From: Henckelia pumila
Lineage: Eukaryota; Streptophyta; Magnoliopsida; Lamiales; Gesneriaceae
Length of the DNA stretch: 64,000 nt
Reading direction: 5' to 3'
Assembly (NCBI RefSeq): GCF_033568475.1
Contig: NC_133122.1
Coordinates: 181,741,449 to 181,805,448, forward strand
Below are positions 1 to 11,595 of this stretch, piece after piece. The notes beneath the pieces are model-generated. The model was not told the DNA's origin. It did not search any database and saw only the letters and a program-made list of their open reading frames with translations. Both the position numbers and the translations under genes were made by a program. Each line of letters starts with the position of its first letter. Positions within the stretch are counted from its first letter, which is position 1.

Positions 1-1118
1 ACTTCGGTGTGACTATGAGGAGTATGCTGACACTAGGTGAACTTCTACAACCCAGGCCACTCGCAACATAGCCCCCAAAACGTCTAAACAAAAAGGGCTG
101 TTCTGCCCGCTGAAATCAAAGTTGGCTCAAGATGAATGCATAACAAAACATAACACATAAGCCATATAACCAAACTCAATTAATCAACAAAATACGAGTA
201 TGCTATCCCGCTACGATGACTGCTTTTACCTTTCAATGCAAGTAGTTCCAACTCTGGATAAGCTAAAATAAAAAGGTTATATCAGAAACTATACAACCTA
301 ACAACAAAATCGGCTCAAGGTAATCTCTTGACCGATTCTTCGTCAAACTCTAGACGATCGACTGCTGCTTCTCTGTCTCGACAACTCCAAACGAATTTGT
401 ACGGAGACAAAAGAAGATCAACAACAACGAACAAACCCAATGCCCAAAGTTCTACAACTCAAACACGATTCGAAATCCTCAAAACTTAAATCGGCGGCAT
501 AACGACTATAAATGATCAAACCGGAAACGCAGACAGCAGTTCAATATCGATATCAATACGAATCAATGCTAATACAACAACAAAAGCTCAAACCCAACCA
601 ATCTCAAAACTCAAACTTTCGAAAATAGTTTCCAAAAATCATAACAATTCCGAACGTCGCTCTATTTCAAAAATGACAGATAATAAACGATAAGTACTCT
701 GCCAAGAACAACATACTCGAATCTTGAACGATTCTAACAACATCCAAAAACTATAATGTATCTGATCGTAGAAAAACTTACAGTATAACGAAGCCCTCGC
801 TGCAGTGATCGCTAATCTGCCTTCAGAAATAATTTCCAACAGACGGATCGAACTCGGATTGAAATCCCAAAGCTTGAAAGAGGCGTTCCCAAGATTTAAT
901 GGAGGGGAGACGTTGGAGGGGAAGGAGGATGAGATAAGAAGACTAAGTCAAATGAAATCCAAGTGTAGATAATATATTAAACTCCAATTTTGCATTTTAG
1001 TTCCTGAAAAATCTGAAATTTGCAAAATAGACCCTGATCAAAATCAAGTCGGCTCTTGAACTCTGTAATCTCTGATTAACTCAGATAAACTCATTTAAGA
1101 TAAAAACGGGGCGTTACA
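1..1118 (-). mobile_element. Partial Ty3/gypsy-type LTR (family G3) at left edge
   Basis: This stretch is homologous to about 18778-19947, with the same order of blocks including a shared 'ccccaaaacgtcta' and 'ggctcaagatgaatgcat'. It ends in GGGGCGTTACA at 1118 and abuts the interior of the copia C1 LTR at 1119. Read on the - strand the terminus begins TGTAACGCCCC, a common start for gypsy LTRs, so I infer - orientation. The rest of the LTR, and possibly an element body, lies left of the window. If it is an insertion into the C1 LTR, the 5-bp target duplication should be GAAGT (1119-1123). No coding capacity is seen here. Confidence 0.75.
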
Positions 1119-1935
1119 GAAGTAGAGGAGAAGATTGCTTGAGTTGTGTTTGAAATGGCCTTGGAATGCATCTATTTATAGCTGAAAATTCGGGCAGGTT
1201 TGTTGCATACGTTCTGGCCTTCGTTGTGTCCGCTCGGCGCACATTGAATTCTTCCGGCGTTGGTGATGAACGTTGTGTCCGTTCCTAGGTTTGTTGCGTC
1301 CATTCGACGCAATGCAGCTTTGGTCGGGCGAATTTCTTCCTTACAAATTGGATCATGTTTTTGGTAGGATCGTTGCTTCCGTTTCGGTTCGTTACAGGTT
1401 GCGCGACAAACTTCGAAAATTCATAACTCACAATCCGTCCTTCGGATCAACTTGAAATTTAAACCGTAGCTTTAAAAATCCTGAATTTCATTGTGAACGA
1501 TGGAGATCGGATTTGGATGCCTCAAACAATTCTAGTATTTTTCTTAAGTTACTTCGTCGTATTTTTGCTTCTTGTTCTTTGCGGCACTTTTGAAAAATTC
1601 ATTTCTCATGATCTAGCCGTTGGATTGAGCTGAGATTTGAACCGTTGCTTTTGAGCATCCTAAAATTTAATATTACCAGTAGAGATTGGAATTGGATGAT
1701 TAAAAAAAGCTCAGTAATTCTTGCAAGTTTCTGCTCCATGATTTAGCTTGTTCAACTCCATCATTAGAACATACCGCACAAGAATTTAATTGTTTGATAA
1801 GAGTCTAATCTGCAAGGTCTCAATTTAAACGATTAGAAATAATAACCAAGTTTTGTAATTATCAAAACAAGATAAGTTATCGCATTAAAAATATTAATCT
1901 CATTTAAGAGATTTGTATGCATTTAAGGCGTAACA
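1119..1935 (-). repeat. C1 3' LTR, outer part missing
   Basis: Homologous to 16407-17204 over its whole length and ends with the same GGCGTAACA. The first ~480 bp equivalent to 15927-16406 are absent because the G3 LTR abuts at 1118/1119. A TATA box (CTATAAATAG on the - strand, 1172-1181) is preceded on the - strand by a cluster of CGTT/GCGTCCG-type repeats (about 1190-1315). Confidence 0.9.
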
Positions 1936-1949
1936 ATCTCCCCCTTTTT
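1936..1949 (-). other. C1 polypurine tract
   Basis: On the - strand AAAAAGGGGGAGAT lies directly before the 3' LTR, the expected plus-strand primer position. It confirms the 1935 LTR boundary. Confidence 0.88.
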
Positions 1950-2214
1950 GATAATCACAAAACTTGGTTAAACAGGAGAAATAAATGTGCAACTGAAATA
2001 CATATAAAAAGCTCCCCCTTAATGTAACAATATTTTAGACAAATTGTTTATCACATAATCAATTTTTATTTATCTCATTTGAATATTTAACCAAATTAAT
2101 TCTCTCCCTTTTTGTGATAAATAAAATGGCAACAAATATGATAAATGAATAACACAATATATAAAAACATATTTTATTGATAGAGAAATTTACAAAATAC
2201 AGCAAAATATAAAA

Positions 2215-3505
2215 CTAAGAGTCATCATCCGAAGCTTCTTTAAGAAGGTTTTCTTTCATTAAATTGAGTTGCTCATAGACAGATTGAAAAGATCCTCGCA
2301 TCTCCATGGTCAAGTCCGTGATCGATGTCTGGATAGACTGAATGGCGGAGTAGTTGCGATCCATATTGATCTCAAGCCACTGAAGATACTCAAATATTCG
2401 ATCGAAAGGTGGTGACGGAGTAGGTGGAGGCTGAGGCATCATAGGAGGGGAAAAAGGTAGCTCGCCATAATCAAACATGGGTGTGGAAGATGCAAGGACC
2501 GTGGAAGAGGAAGGAATATCGGTGTCAGTAAAACCACCAAGAAATTATTGCTCTTGAATGGAAGGAGGAATAAGTGAAAAAGGAATGTGAAAGTTGGTTT
2601 CAGGATGATAGCGGGTGAAAATATGAGCTGGATCATGCACCCATCGAGACAATACAGGATTTCATGACAACTCCATTTTAGTGATGGAGGCATGGTCAAG
2701 AGTATAAGTCTCAGTGATAGGTATCTTATCCAAATCATCGAATACTATGTCAAAGTGAGTCGGAATTCGGTTAATAAACCGAGCAAAAGGAAGAATGACT
2801 TTATTTGAATTTTTGGCAGTGTGATGCATGACCTGAATGATAAACCTAGGCAGGTTAAAAGGTCGCTGAGCAACAATGTGAAAAGGACATAAAGGTCCAG
2901 ATATTTGCACTTGGAGTGGTCTCCAGCGCGAGGAATGATCGAGGAAGTGATAAACTTTTGGATAATTTGGAAATCAGGAGAGAGCATTTTGAGAGTTGGT
3001 CGATCATCACCAGCGTGAGGTGGTCGACCAAGAATGACAGAAAGAGCTTCCTCACGGTTAAACGCGGGACTATCCTCAGGCCATTTAAATGCAAAGAACT
3101 CACTGGGTCCATTTCTAGGAAGAGAGAACCAAGCAGCGAGATCACCTGAAGAGAAATAAATGTACCGATTTTGAAAAATTGTAACAGCATAAATGTCATT
3201 TCTGCACAATTCAAGTTCAAAATTGGCGTAGAACTCATGAATGAGGGAGGTATAGATGAAATCTGGATGAGAAGGCTGGAAAAATGCTCCCCATTGTTGG
3301 AAATCAATAAGATACAACAAACAAAGATGAGATTTTTGCAAATAGGGGCGATAAAAATAAGACCCGAAAGAATTTTCCTATCACTATAATCGACAGGAAT
3401 AGGTCGTGAGATAGCGGGTTGGTTAAGGTTATGGACAAAAGGTTGGATACGAGCACGAGTGCGTTGCCTCGGATTAGCGGGATCAACTTGGCATCTAGAA
3501 GCCAT
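2215..3505 (-). pseudogene. C1 extra 3' ORF (plant transposon/env-like protein), broken
   Basis: Downstream of pol and upstream of the 3' LTR, the - strand carries an additional gene starting at the ATG at 3505-3503 (MASRCQVDPANPRQRTRAR, a basic N-terminus). After a frame change near 3340 it continues with a segment of the 'putative plant transposon protein' type (SLIHEFYANF, YIYFSSGDLAAWFSLP, 3250-3080), then another frame (FARFINRIPTHFD, about 2800-2750). It ends in a Pro-rich, coiled-coil-like tail (PPPTPSPPFDRIFEYLQWL, then heptads; 2478-2215). Such ORFs occur in SIRE/Maximus elements and are often called env-like. I see no signal peptide or transmembrane fusion protein, so the function is unknown. 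Confidence 0.7.
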
Positions 3506-3580
3506 TTTTGGAGAAATATTTCGAGCAAAAGGAAGAAAGAAGGCTTGATTTGGTGTGAAAAATCTGAATGAGTTTGGCTT

Positions 3581-3850
3581 GTATATATAGGCACGGGGAC
3601 GAACGGAAGCAACGTTGCAGAAACAGATGCAACGTTCGTCCTGGCGGGTAAAATGTGCGGGAAGTTTGAACTGATATTTTTTAAAGTAGGCGGGAATGGG
3701 ACTAACGGAAGCAACGATAAACCAACGTTGCGTCTGTTGGTGACTTGGCAGTAAAATGTTCGAGTGAATTTTGAAACTAAAGCGGGAATGCTGCAAACGG
3801 AAGCAACGTTGGTCAATTGGACGCAACGTTGGTGCTTTTGGCGGTAAACG
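3581..3850 (-). promoter_or_regulatory. Putative internal promoter of the C1 extra ORF
   Basis: About 76 bp upstream of the extra ORF's ATG, the - strand carries a TATA box (CTATATATAC, 3581-3591). Immediately 5' of it is a cluster of repeated words (CAACGTTGCTTCCGTT, GACGCAACGTTG; 3597-3850). The C1 LTR has the same arrangement (AACGGACGCAACG words upstream of CTATAAATAG). The similarity of both words and layout is visible; promoter activity is inferred. Confidence 0.55.
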
Positions 3851-3889
3851 TTCGCGGTTAAAAATTTTAAAATTTATGTCTACAAGCGG

Positions 3890-5844
3890 TTACAGCTCAA
3901 TCATGTCAAGTTCACCACGCAAATGAATAAAAGTATTTTCATCTAGTAGTTTTGTAAAAATATCGGCAATTTGATTTTTCGTGTCAACATATTGAAGTTC
4001 AACTTCATTTCGTTTGATGTGGTCACGAATAAAATGATGATGAATATCAATATGTTTGGTGCGCGAATGTTGAATCGGATTCTTTGTTAGAAATATGACG
4101 CTAGTGTTATCACAGAAAATAGGGATTTTTGAAAAAGAGACGCCATAGTCGAGCAATTGATGCTTCATCCAAAGAATTTGCGAATAAAACTACCAGCAAC
4201 CATATATTCGGCTTCGGTCGTTGACAACGCAACACAATTTTGTTTCTTTGAAAACCAAGAATAAACAGTTTCCTAAAAAGAAACAAGTTCCACTAGTGCT
4301 TTTCTTGTCCACCTTATATCCACCAAATTCGGCATCACAGTAAGCTTTTAAATCAAAGAAAGAATTTTTCGAATACCACAAGCCGAGATTTGGAGTATTT
4401 GAAAGATATTTGAAAATGCGTTTTAAGGCGAACAAATGTGATTCCTTTGGACATGATTGAAATCGTGCACACAAGCAAACACTAAACATAATGTCCGACC
4501 TACTGGCAGTAGCACATAGTAAGGAGCCAATCATACTACGAAAGGAGGATTGATCTACAGATTTATCATTTTCATCCTTGTCGAGTCTGATTGATGTGCT
4601 CATCGGTGTGGATGATGATTTTGAGTTCTCCATCCCAAACTTCTTTAGAATCTCTTTGATGTATTTGCTTTGGTTCACAAAGAACCCATCCTTGCACTTC
4701 TTGATTTGCAATCCGAGGAAATAATTAAGTTCCCCCATCATGCTCATCTCGAAGTGATCCTGCATCAACTTAGAGAATTCTTGGCAGAGAGTTTCATTAG
4801 TAGAACCAAAAATTATGTCATCAACATAGATTTGCACAATCAAAAGATCATTTTTAGCATGTTTCGTAAACAAAGTAATATCAATCTTTCCTCTTGAAAA
4901 GCCATTTGAAAGAAGGAAAGTTAGTTTTTCATACCAAGGTCGAGGAGCTTGTTTTAAACCATACAAGACTTTGTTTAGTCTAAACACATGATCAGGCAAT
5001 AAAGGATCAACAAAGCCATCAGGTTGCTCAATATAAACTTCCTCTTTTAAATCACCATTTAAAAAGGAGCTTTTGACATCCATTTGAAATAATTTAAAAT
5101 TTTTAGAGCAAGCAAAAACAAGTAGCATGCGAATGGATTCTAGTCTAGCAACAGGCGCATAAGTTTTATCATAATCAATGTCTTCTTCTTGACTATATCC
5201 TTTTGCTACAAGTCTAGCTTTATTTCTAGTAATAGTACCATGCTCATCAAGTTTATTCCTAAAGACTCAATTAGTTCCAATAATTGATCTATCATGCGTC
5301 CTAGGAACAAGATACCAAACATCATTACGTTTGAATTCATTTAATTCATCTTGCATAGAAATTATTCAAGAATCATCTAATAAAGCATCATCAATGCACT
5401 TAGGTTCAACATGCGAAACAAAAGCAAGATGATTGCAAATATTATTAAGAGAAGAGCGAGTGGTTACTCCCTTCGAAGGACTTCCAATGATAAGATCCAT
5501 AGGATGATCTTTGTGAAGCATCCAATCCTTTGGAAGTGGTGTTTCCTCAATAGAAATATCTATATCATTTAAGCTTGAGGAGGCCATCTCTTCTTCGAGT
5601 ATTTCTACGTCATCATTGTTAGCGCGAGAAACTATAGACATAGATTCATCAAATACAACATGCATAGATACTTCAACAAGTAAGGTACGTTTATTAAATA
5701 CTCTAAAAGTCTTACTTGTAGTAGAATACCCGAGAAAGACGCCTTTGTCGGACTTGGCATCAAACTTACCGAGATTATCCTTACCATTATTATGGATGTA
5801 GCATTTTGATCCAAAAACCCGAAAAAATGAAATGTTAGGCTTTC
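3890..5844 (-). pseudogene. C1 pol, C-terminal part: integrase tail, reverse transcriptase, RNase H
   Basis: Beyond the G1 insertion the frame picks up with the integrase tail (RVFGSKCYIHNN, GVFLGYSTTSKTFRVFN). The RVT_2 reverse transcriptase lies at about 5250-4190, with [27 protein letters not shown] and the catalytic YVDDIIFGS. RNase H lies at 4168-3890 (RTKHIDIHHHFIRDH, ADIFTKLL). In-frame TGA codons sit where Trp is expected (before IISMQDELN near 5366, and before VFRNKLDE near 5265), and a frame break separates RT from RNase H near 4180. The copy is not functional. Confidence 0.88.
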
Positions 5845-7347
5845 TGTAGTGACCCTGCATAGAATCACCTACTAACTGGCAACTAATAGCATGCATTAAA
5901 CTTAATACAGCAAAATTCTTAACATAGTAAAACGTGCGGAAACATAATCCATAATTTACATATCAGCTTAGTAAAACCAGTCCATGCTTAATATTATAGT
6001 GATAAAACCATATCGAAAAACTTAAAATAAACTGTCTAAAACATTTATACAGCTAAACAAATCATGCTGTATAAAATCCCCTGAAAAGCTCCGGCTCCCT
6101 AGTCCTGCCTTGAGCTACCGGCTCCGTCCATCCTATGACCAGCCCCATGGAATAGGGTGTCCAAGATAACAACTAGGACGTGAGCGCTAATGCCCAGTAC
6201 ATAAACATGAGTACACGTATATATATGATGCATGAAACATGATGACTGGTAAAGGGTCATCTGAAAAGTCATGCTCAGTACCGGCATCATATGAGTGTTG
6301 CCACCACACGGATCAACCTCTGGGTGCAACCACACTCGTCTAGTACACCAGAGTAGTCAGACATACATGTCCCCGCCGTCGCGGTACTCTCAGTGATAGA
6401 CTATCGAGTATAGAGCTAAGCGGCTCTATAATCAGGTATATCAAGGTATAGGCTCAACGTGTATGTGCACATGATATATGAGTATAGAAACCGGTAAAAC
6501 ATACATCATGCCACATAATAATGCCAAATAAATGCAACATATTAACATGTATACTCGCTGGTAATCTCAGTCAATGTGTACGTACCTCTAGGCTAGTTCA
6601 AGTCTAGTAGGATCCTAGGTTCCAAGCCTATATTCAAAAGTTTACCGTATCACTACACAAGTTCTATAAGCCTTAACTAAGCTAATAAGTACTCCAAAAA
6701 CTTAAATAGATTCTCGGACCATACCTTCGTCCATAAATAGCCCTTTGGAGTCGCTAGTCCCGGATGACTATAGCCACACCTTGGTTATTCCAGAACTTCT
6801 ATTATAACCGATAGGGCCCTCAAGTGTATATCTCAAACTATATAACTGAAGAAGGAAACTCGGGAATTCGTAATTCAAAATGAACTCCGGAGACCCCTAT
6901 TTATAGGCCAAGACCCGACCTAGGTTCGGATCCTCCGAACTCGAGTTCGGATCGTTCGATCCAACTCACTGCCTGCATGCGAGACACGTCGAGTTCGGAC
7001 CGTCCGATTGTCACTTCGGGCCGTCCGAAGTGTCAAATGCTTGACACTTGTCAAAATTCATGGCTGAGTAATCCTGCCTACTTGGCACAGAAGGAGTTCA
7101 GGTCGCCCGATCCTAGTTCGGTCCGTCTGAACGTCCCTTAACTCCGAAGTCAACAAGCCATCTTCGGAGCTCCCGAGTTGCTGAATTCGGATCGTCCGAA
7201 GTCCTCTTCGGACCATCCGAACTGGCTCAAATAATGACAATCCAATTCTTAGTTCTGAAGTCCGATTAAGCCTTGAAATTGGTTAATTACTAACCCTTAA
7301 TCATGTTTAACATATTATTATCTTAAAATGAATTCTGGGTTACTACA
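5845..7347 (-). repeat. G1 3' LTR
   Basis: 1503 bp, TGTAGTGACC...GGTTACTACA. On the - strand a TATA box (CTATAAATAG, 6897-6906) is preceded by a 300-bp cluster of TTCGGATCGTCCGAA-type quasi-palindromes (about 6915-7230). The purine tract AAAGGTGGGGAGAA lies at 7361-7348 on the - strand. Confidence 0.93.
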
Positions 7348-7465
7348 TTCTCCCCACCTTTAGACATTTTACGCGAAATAGAATCTAAAGACAAATCAAG
7401 ATAATAATATGAAACATTCAACCATGTTTTATTACAACAACTGTAATTATATCTTTACATGGTAA

Positions 7466-10400
7466 TCAAAAGTACAAAGCAAACAACTCAGGATATTCCG
7501 CTCGCATACGACTCTCGGTTTCCCAAGTTGCTTCTTCAACGCCTCGACGTTGCCACTGTACCATCACAAGTTGTATAGTCTTGTTCCGAAGAACTTTCTC
7601 CTTCCTGTCTAGGATACGGAGTGGTCGTTCAACATAAGACAGATCTGGCTCTAGCTGAACATCAGTAGGCTGAATAATATGAGATTCATCAGCTATGTAC
7701 TGTCGAAGTAACGACACATGAAAAATATCATGTATACTGGAAAGATATGGCGGTAACGCCAAACGATATGCAACATCTCTGATATTCTCCAGTATCTGGA
7801 AAGGTCCAATGTAACGAGGTGACAACTTGCCTTTCACACCAAATCTCATCACCTTCCTGAAAGGTGATACTCGCAAGAACACATATTCACCAGGTCTCTA
7901 TCACTAACTATGCTCACTGGAACTCCATGTAATCTCAATATCTCCTGGACATATAAGCGTGCCATGTGATCATAAGAATACTCCCGGTTGTAAGGAATGA
8001 AATGTGCTGATTTCGTCAAACGGTCAACAACAACCCAGATAGCATCACACTGACGTAAAGTCATAGGCAAGTGGGTGACAAAATCAATAGTCACATGCTC
8101 CCACTTCCATTCGGGAATCTCAAGATTCTGCAGTAATCCACCTGGTCGTCGGTGTTCAGCCTTGACCTGTTGACAAACCAAACATCTCGAAACAAACTGA
8201 TATACACTCCGCTTCATCCCTTTCCACCAGAATCTAGTTCGCAAGTCCTTATACATTTTCATGCTTCAAGGATGAACTGACAATCGACTCCTGTGAGCTT
8301 GAGAAATAATATCATTCCTGAGCTCCGAAAAATCAGGTACAACCACTCGATTTGATAAGCAAAATAAACTATCTGTCTGATAATGGAATCCAGATGTATT
8401 AACCCCATTGGCTAGACGTGCCAAACGCTGAGTCTTAACATCAGATATCTGAGCTTCCCTGATCCGGGAATACAATGCTGGCTCAGATAATATAGTATAC
8501 AAACGGATTCCATTTCTTCCTTTCTTGTGCTTGAGTGTAAAAATCAATGAACAGCACTCCTGAACCATATGAGATATTTCACTAGTCTGAAGTGCAGAAA
8601 TTCTCACCTGCCGACTCAAGGCATCAACAGTAAGATTAGCAAAACCTCGATGATATTTGATTTCACAATCATAATCCTTCAAGAGATCCATCCAGCGTCT
8701 CTGTCGCATATTCAACTCCGCATGAGTGAATAAATATTTCAGACTCTTGTGATCCGTGAATATCTCAAATTTCTTGCCATAAAGATAATGTCTCCAAATC
8801 TTGAGTGCAAATACAATGGCGGCTAACTCGAGATCATGCACTGGATAATTATTCTCATGCGTCTTCAATTGTCAAGAAGCATAGGCAATAACATGTCAAT
8901 GCTGTGTCAAAACACATCCTAACCCCTGACCAGAGTCATCAGTATAAACAACATAACCTTCCGATCCAGAAGGTAGAGCTAGCACAGGTGCAGTAGTAAG
9001 ACATCTACGCAGCTCGTGAAATGACTCCTCACAATCCGAGGACCAAATGAAGGTAACATATTTCCGTGTAAGCTGTGTCAAAGGCCTGGCCAACTGTGCA
9101 AAATTCTTGATGAACCGACGGTAATAACCAGCTAGACCCAAGAAACTTCGAATCTCAGCAACCGTCGTGGGACGAGACCAGTTCAGCACTTCCTCTATCT
9201 TACTAGGATCAACAGATATTCCTTCACTAGAAATCACATGACCGAGAAATACTACCCGATCAAGCCAGAATTCACACTTGCTCAATTTTGCATACAACTG
9301 CTTCTCTCGTAACGTCTGCAAAACAATCCTCAGATGTTGTGCATGCTCATCCTTGTCATGAGAATAAACAAGAATATCATCAATGAAGACGATGACAAAT
9401 CTATCGAGATATTCTCGAAATACCTGATTCATCAGATTCATAAAGATTGTCGGTGCATTCGTCAAACCGAATGACATCACCAAAAATTCATAATGCCCGT
9501 ATCTGGTCCTAAAAGCAATCGTAGAAATATCTGAGTCTCGTACCCGCATATGGTGATATCCTGATCTCAGATCTATCTTGGAGTAGACAGAAGTATCCTG
9601 TAGTTGATCAAATAGATCATCAATCCGCGGCAAAGGATACTTATTCTTGATGGTGACACGATTCAGCTGCCTGTAATCAATACATAATCGCATCGATCCA
9701 TCCTTATTCTTGACAAATAACATAAGTGCTCCCCACGGAGAAACACTCGGACGAATATATCCCTTATCAAGCAGATCCTGCAACTGCTGTTTCAATTCCC
9801 TCATCTCTGATGGTGCCAGACGATAAGGTGCTCGGGATATAGGCATCATTCCTGGTACTAGATCAATACCAAATTCAACCTCTCGAACCGAAGAAAAACC
9901 AGGAATCTCATCAGGGAATACATCAGGAAACTCGCTGACAACCGGTAACTGATCGATACCCGAACTACTCGTGGACATATCAACTGCATAAATGAGGTAT
10001 CCCTCCCCACCTGACTCTAAGACATGACATGCCTTCAGAGCCGATACAAGTGGCATCGGAGGTCGCGCACCCTCAGCATAAAAGTACCAGCTATCACCCT
10101 CATTTGGATGAAACTGTACCAGACGCTGATAACAATCCACAGTAGCGTGATACAAAGTCAGCATATCTATTCCCAAAATACAATCAAAATCTGTCATCGC
10201 TAACATCATCAAATTAGCCGATAACACATGACCCTCAAACTCTAGAAGACAACCTATCACTAGACGCTTAGTTACTACCTCATGCTCCAGCGGAGTAGAT
10301 ACAACTAAATCCATATCTAATGATACATAAGGTAATCTATGTCTCTTAACAAAGCGACTAGAAATAAAGGAATGCGATGCTCCAGTATCAATTAAGACTA

Positions 10401-10650
10401 GTGCAGGAATACCACATAACAAAAAGGTACCTGCCAACATGCGATTGCTTCCCTCAGTAGACTGCTCCTGAGACAGATCAAACACCTGCCCTTGAGTCTG
10501 TGGACGGTAACCAGAAAAACTCTGTGATGCTGACTGCTGATGTGGAAAAGTAAAAGTCTGAGATCCAACCTGTGATCCCGATCCACTAGCAAAACCCATA
10601 CACTGAGGACAATCTCTCCGCAGATGTCCCTGCTCACCAAGCACCAGTAG
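7466..10650 (-). pseudogene. G1 pol: protease, RT, RNase H, deleted integrase, chromodomain
   Basis: Domains in order: aspartic protease ([15 protein letters not shown], near 10400); RT with [14 protein letters not shown] and catalytic [12 protein letters not shown] (near 9400); RNase H with [17 protein letters not shown] and [13 protein letters not shown]; integrase zinc region (CLVCQQVKAEHRRPGG, near 8180) and first catalytic Asp (HVTIDFVTHLP). The frame then jumps at about 7895 from IVSDRD straight into the C-terminal EYVFLRVSPFRKVMRF, so most of the catalytic core after the second Asp is missing. A chromodomain follows (VQWQRRGVEEATWE, 7560-7480). In-frame TGA codons lie at 8896-8898 and about 8872-8874. 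The chromodomain and RT motifs support Tekay-type placement. Confidence 0.9.
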
Positions 10651-11491
10651 CCTTCCGAAACGAAGCTGCAGGATGCTTCCCACCACAGTGACTGCAAAAC
10701 TCCTCCTTCTTCTTCTTCTTCCCAAAACGGAATGTACCTCGTGAGCCACGAGAACCAGACAAAGTAGTAATAGTAGAAGAAGACATAGGTCCAGTTTGTA
10801 CAACAGATTGAGCCCTAGGCCCAAGAGATCCACTAAGATGTCCTGGCATCATCAACAGTGCCCGCCTATTGCTGTTCTCCACTTGACGGCAACGGTTCAC
10901 CAAAGTCTCATAAGATGTCGGATCATCACAGACGACAACTTGTGAGTAGATATCTTGATTCAAACCTTGCAGAAAGATATCATACTTGGACGCATCACTG
11001 TCATTGAGATGAGGACTGAAAGGTAGCAGATCCAGAAATCGTTGCTGATATTGATCAATAGTAATTTATCCTTGCCTCAGAGTCAGCAACTCCATAGATC
11101 GTGTCTGTCGAACTGCTGGAGGAAAATAAAGTTTCTAAAACTGTTGACAAAAATCCCCCCAAGTTACATGTCCTCTCTCCGTACGTGCCTGAGTAGCCTT
11201 AGAATCCCACCATAAGCGTGCTCGATCCTCTAGAACAAATTCTAGAACTTCCAGTTTCTGCTCTTTAGTGCACTCGAAAGCTCGAAAAGCACTCTCGAGT
11301 TTGGACATCCAACCTCTCGCTTGTTCAGGATTTTTACCACCCAATAAAGGTTTCGGTCCTACTTGCATAAACTTATTGATAGAGTAGCGACGTCTACCCT
11401 CATGAGGACGATGTCGATCCTCATGATGATGGAGATGGTGACGATGATGACCAGCTCCCTGGCCAACATTATCGTGACTCTCGTCAGCCAT
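10600..11491 (-). pseudogene. G1 gag, with two nonsense codons and a frameshift
   Basis: Starts at the ATG at 11491-11489 (MADESHDN) and runs through a His-rich N-terminus and the Retrotrans_gag fold (PEQARGWMSKLESAFRAFEC, LWWDSKA). A TAG at 11135-11137 and a TAA at 11066-11068 interrupt it. The frame continues through GLNQDIYSQVVVCDDP to a zinc knuckle that spans a frameshift near 10650-10690 (CSHCGG in one frame, [13 protein letters not shown] in the other). It would make the particle and bind RNA; here it cannot be translated whole. Confidence 0.85.
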
Positions 11492-11579
11492 ATCCTGAAA
11501 ATAATTGCACATTAATCTCTCGAATGCGCAATAATTACTTAAGACTAAATCCCAAGTATTAATCCCAAAACCTAAGCAT

Positions 11580-11591
11580 GCTCTGATACCA
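11580..11591 (-). other. G1 primer binding site (initiator Met tRNA)
   Basis: TGGTATCAGAGC on the - strand, four bases inside the 5' LTR. It marks the start of the internal domain and the element's orientation. Confidence 0.9.
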
Positions 11592-11595
11592 AAAA

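Noticed and set aside
2215-3505. Calling the C1 extra ORF a retroviral envelope gene
   Set aside because: No signal peptide, transmembrane segment or furin-like site can be seen; the recognisable block is of the plant-transposon-protein type, so 'env-like' is positional only.
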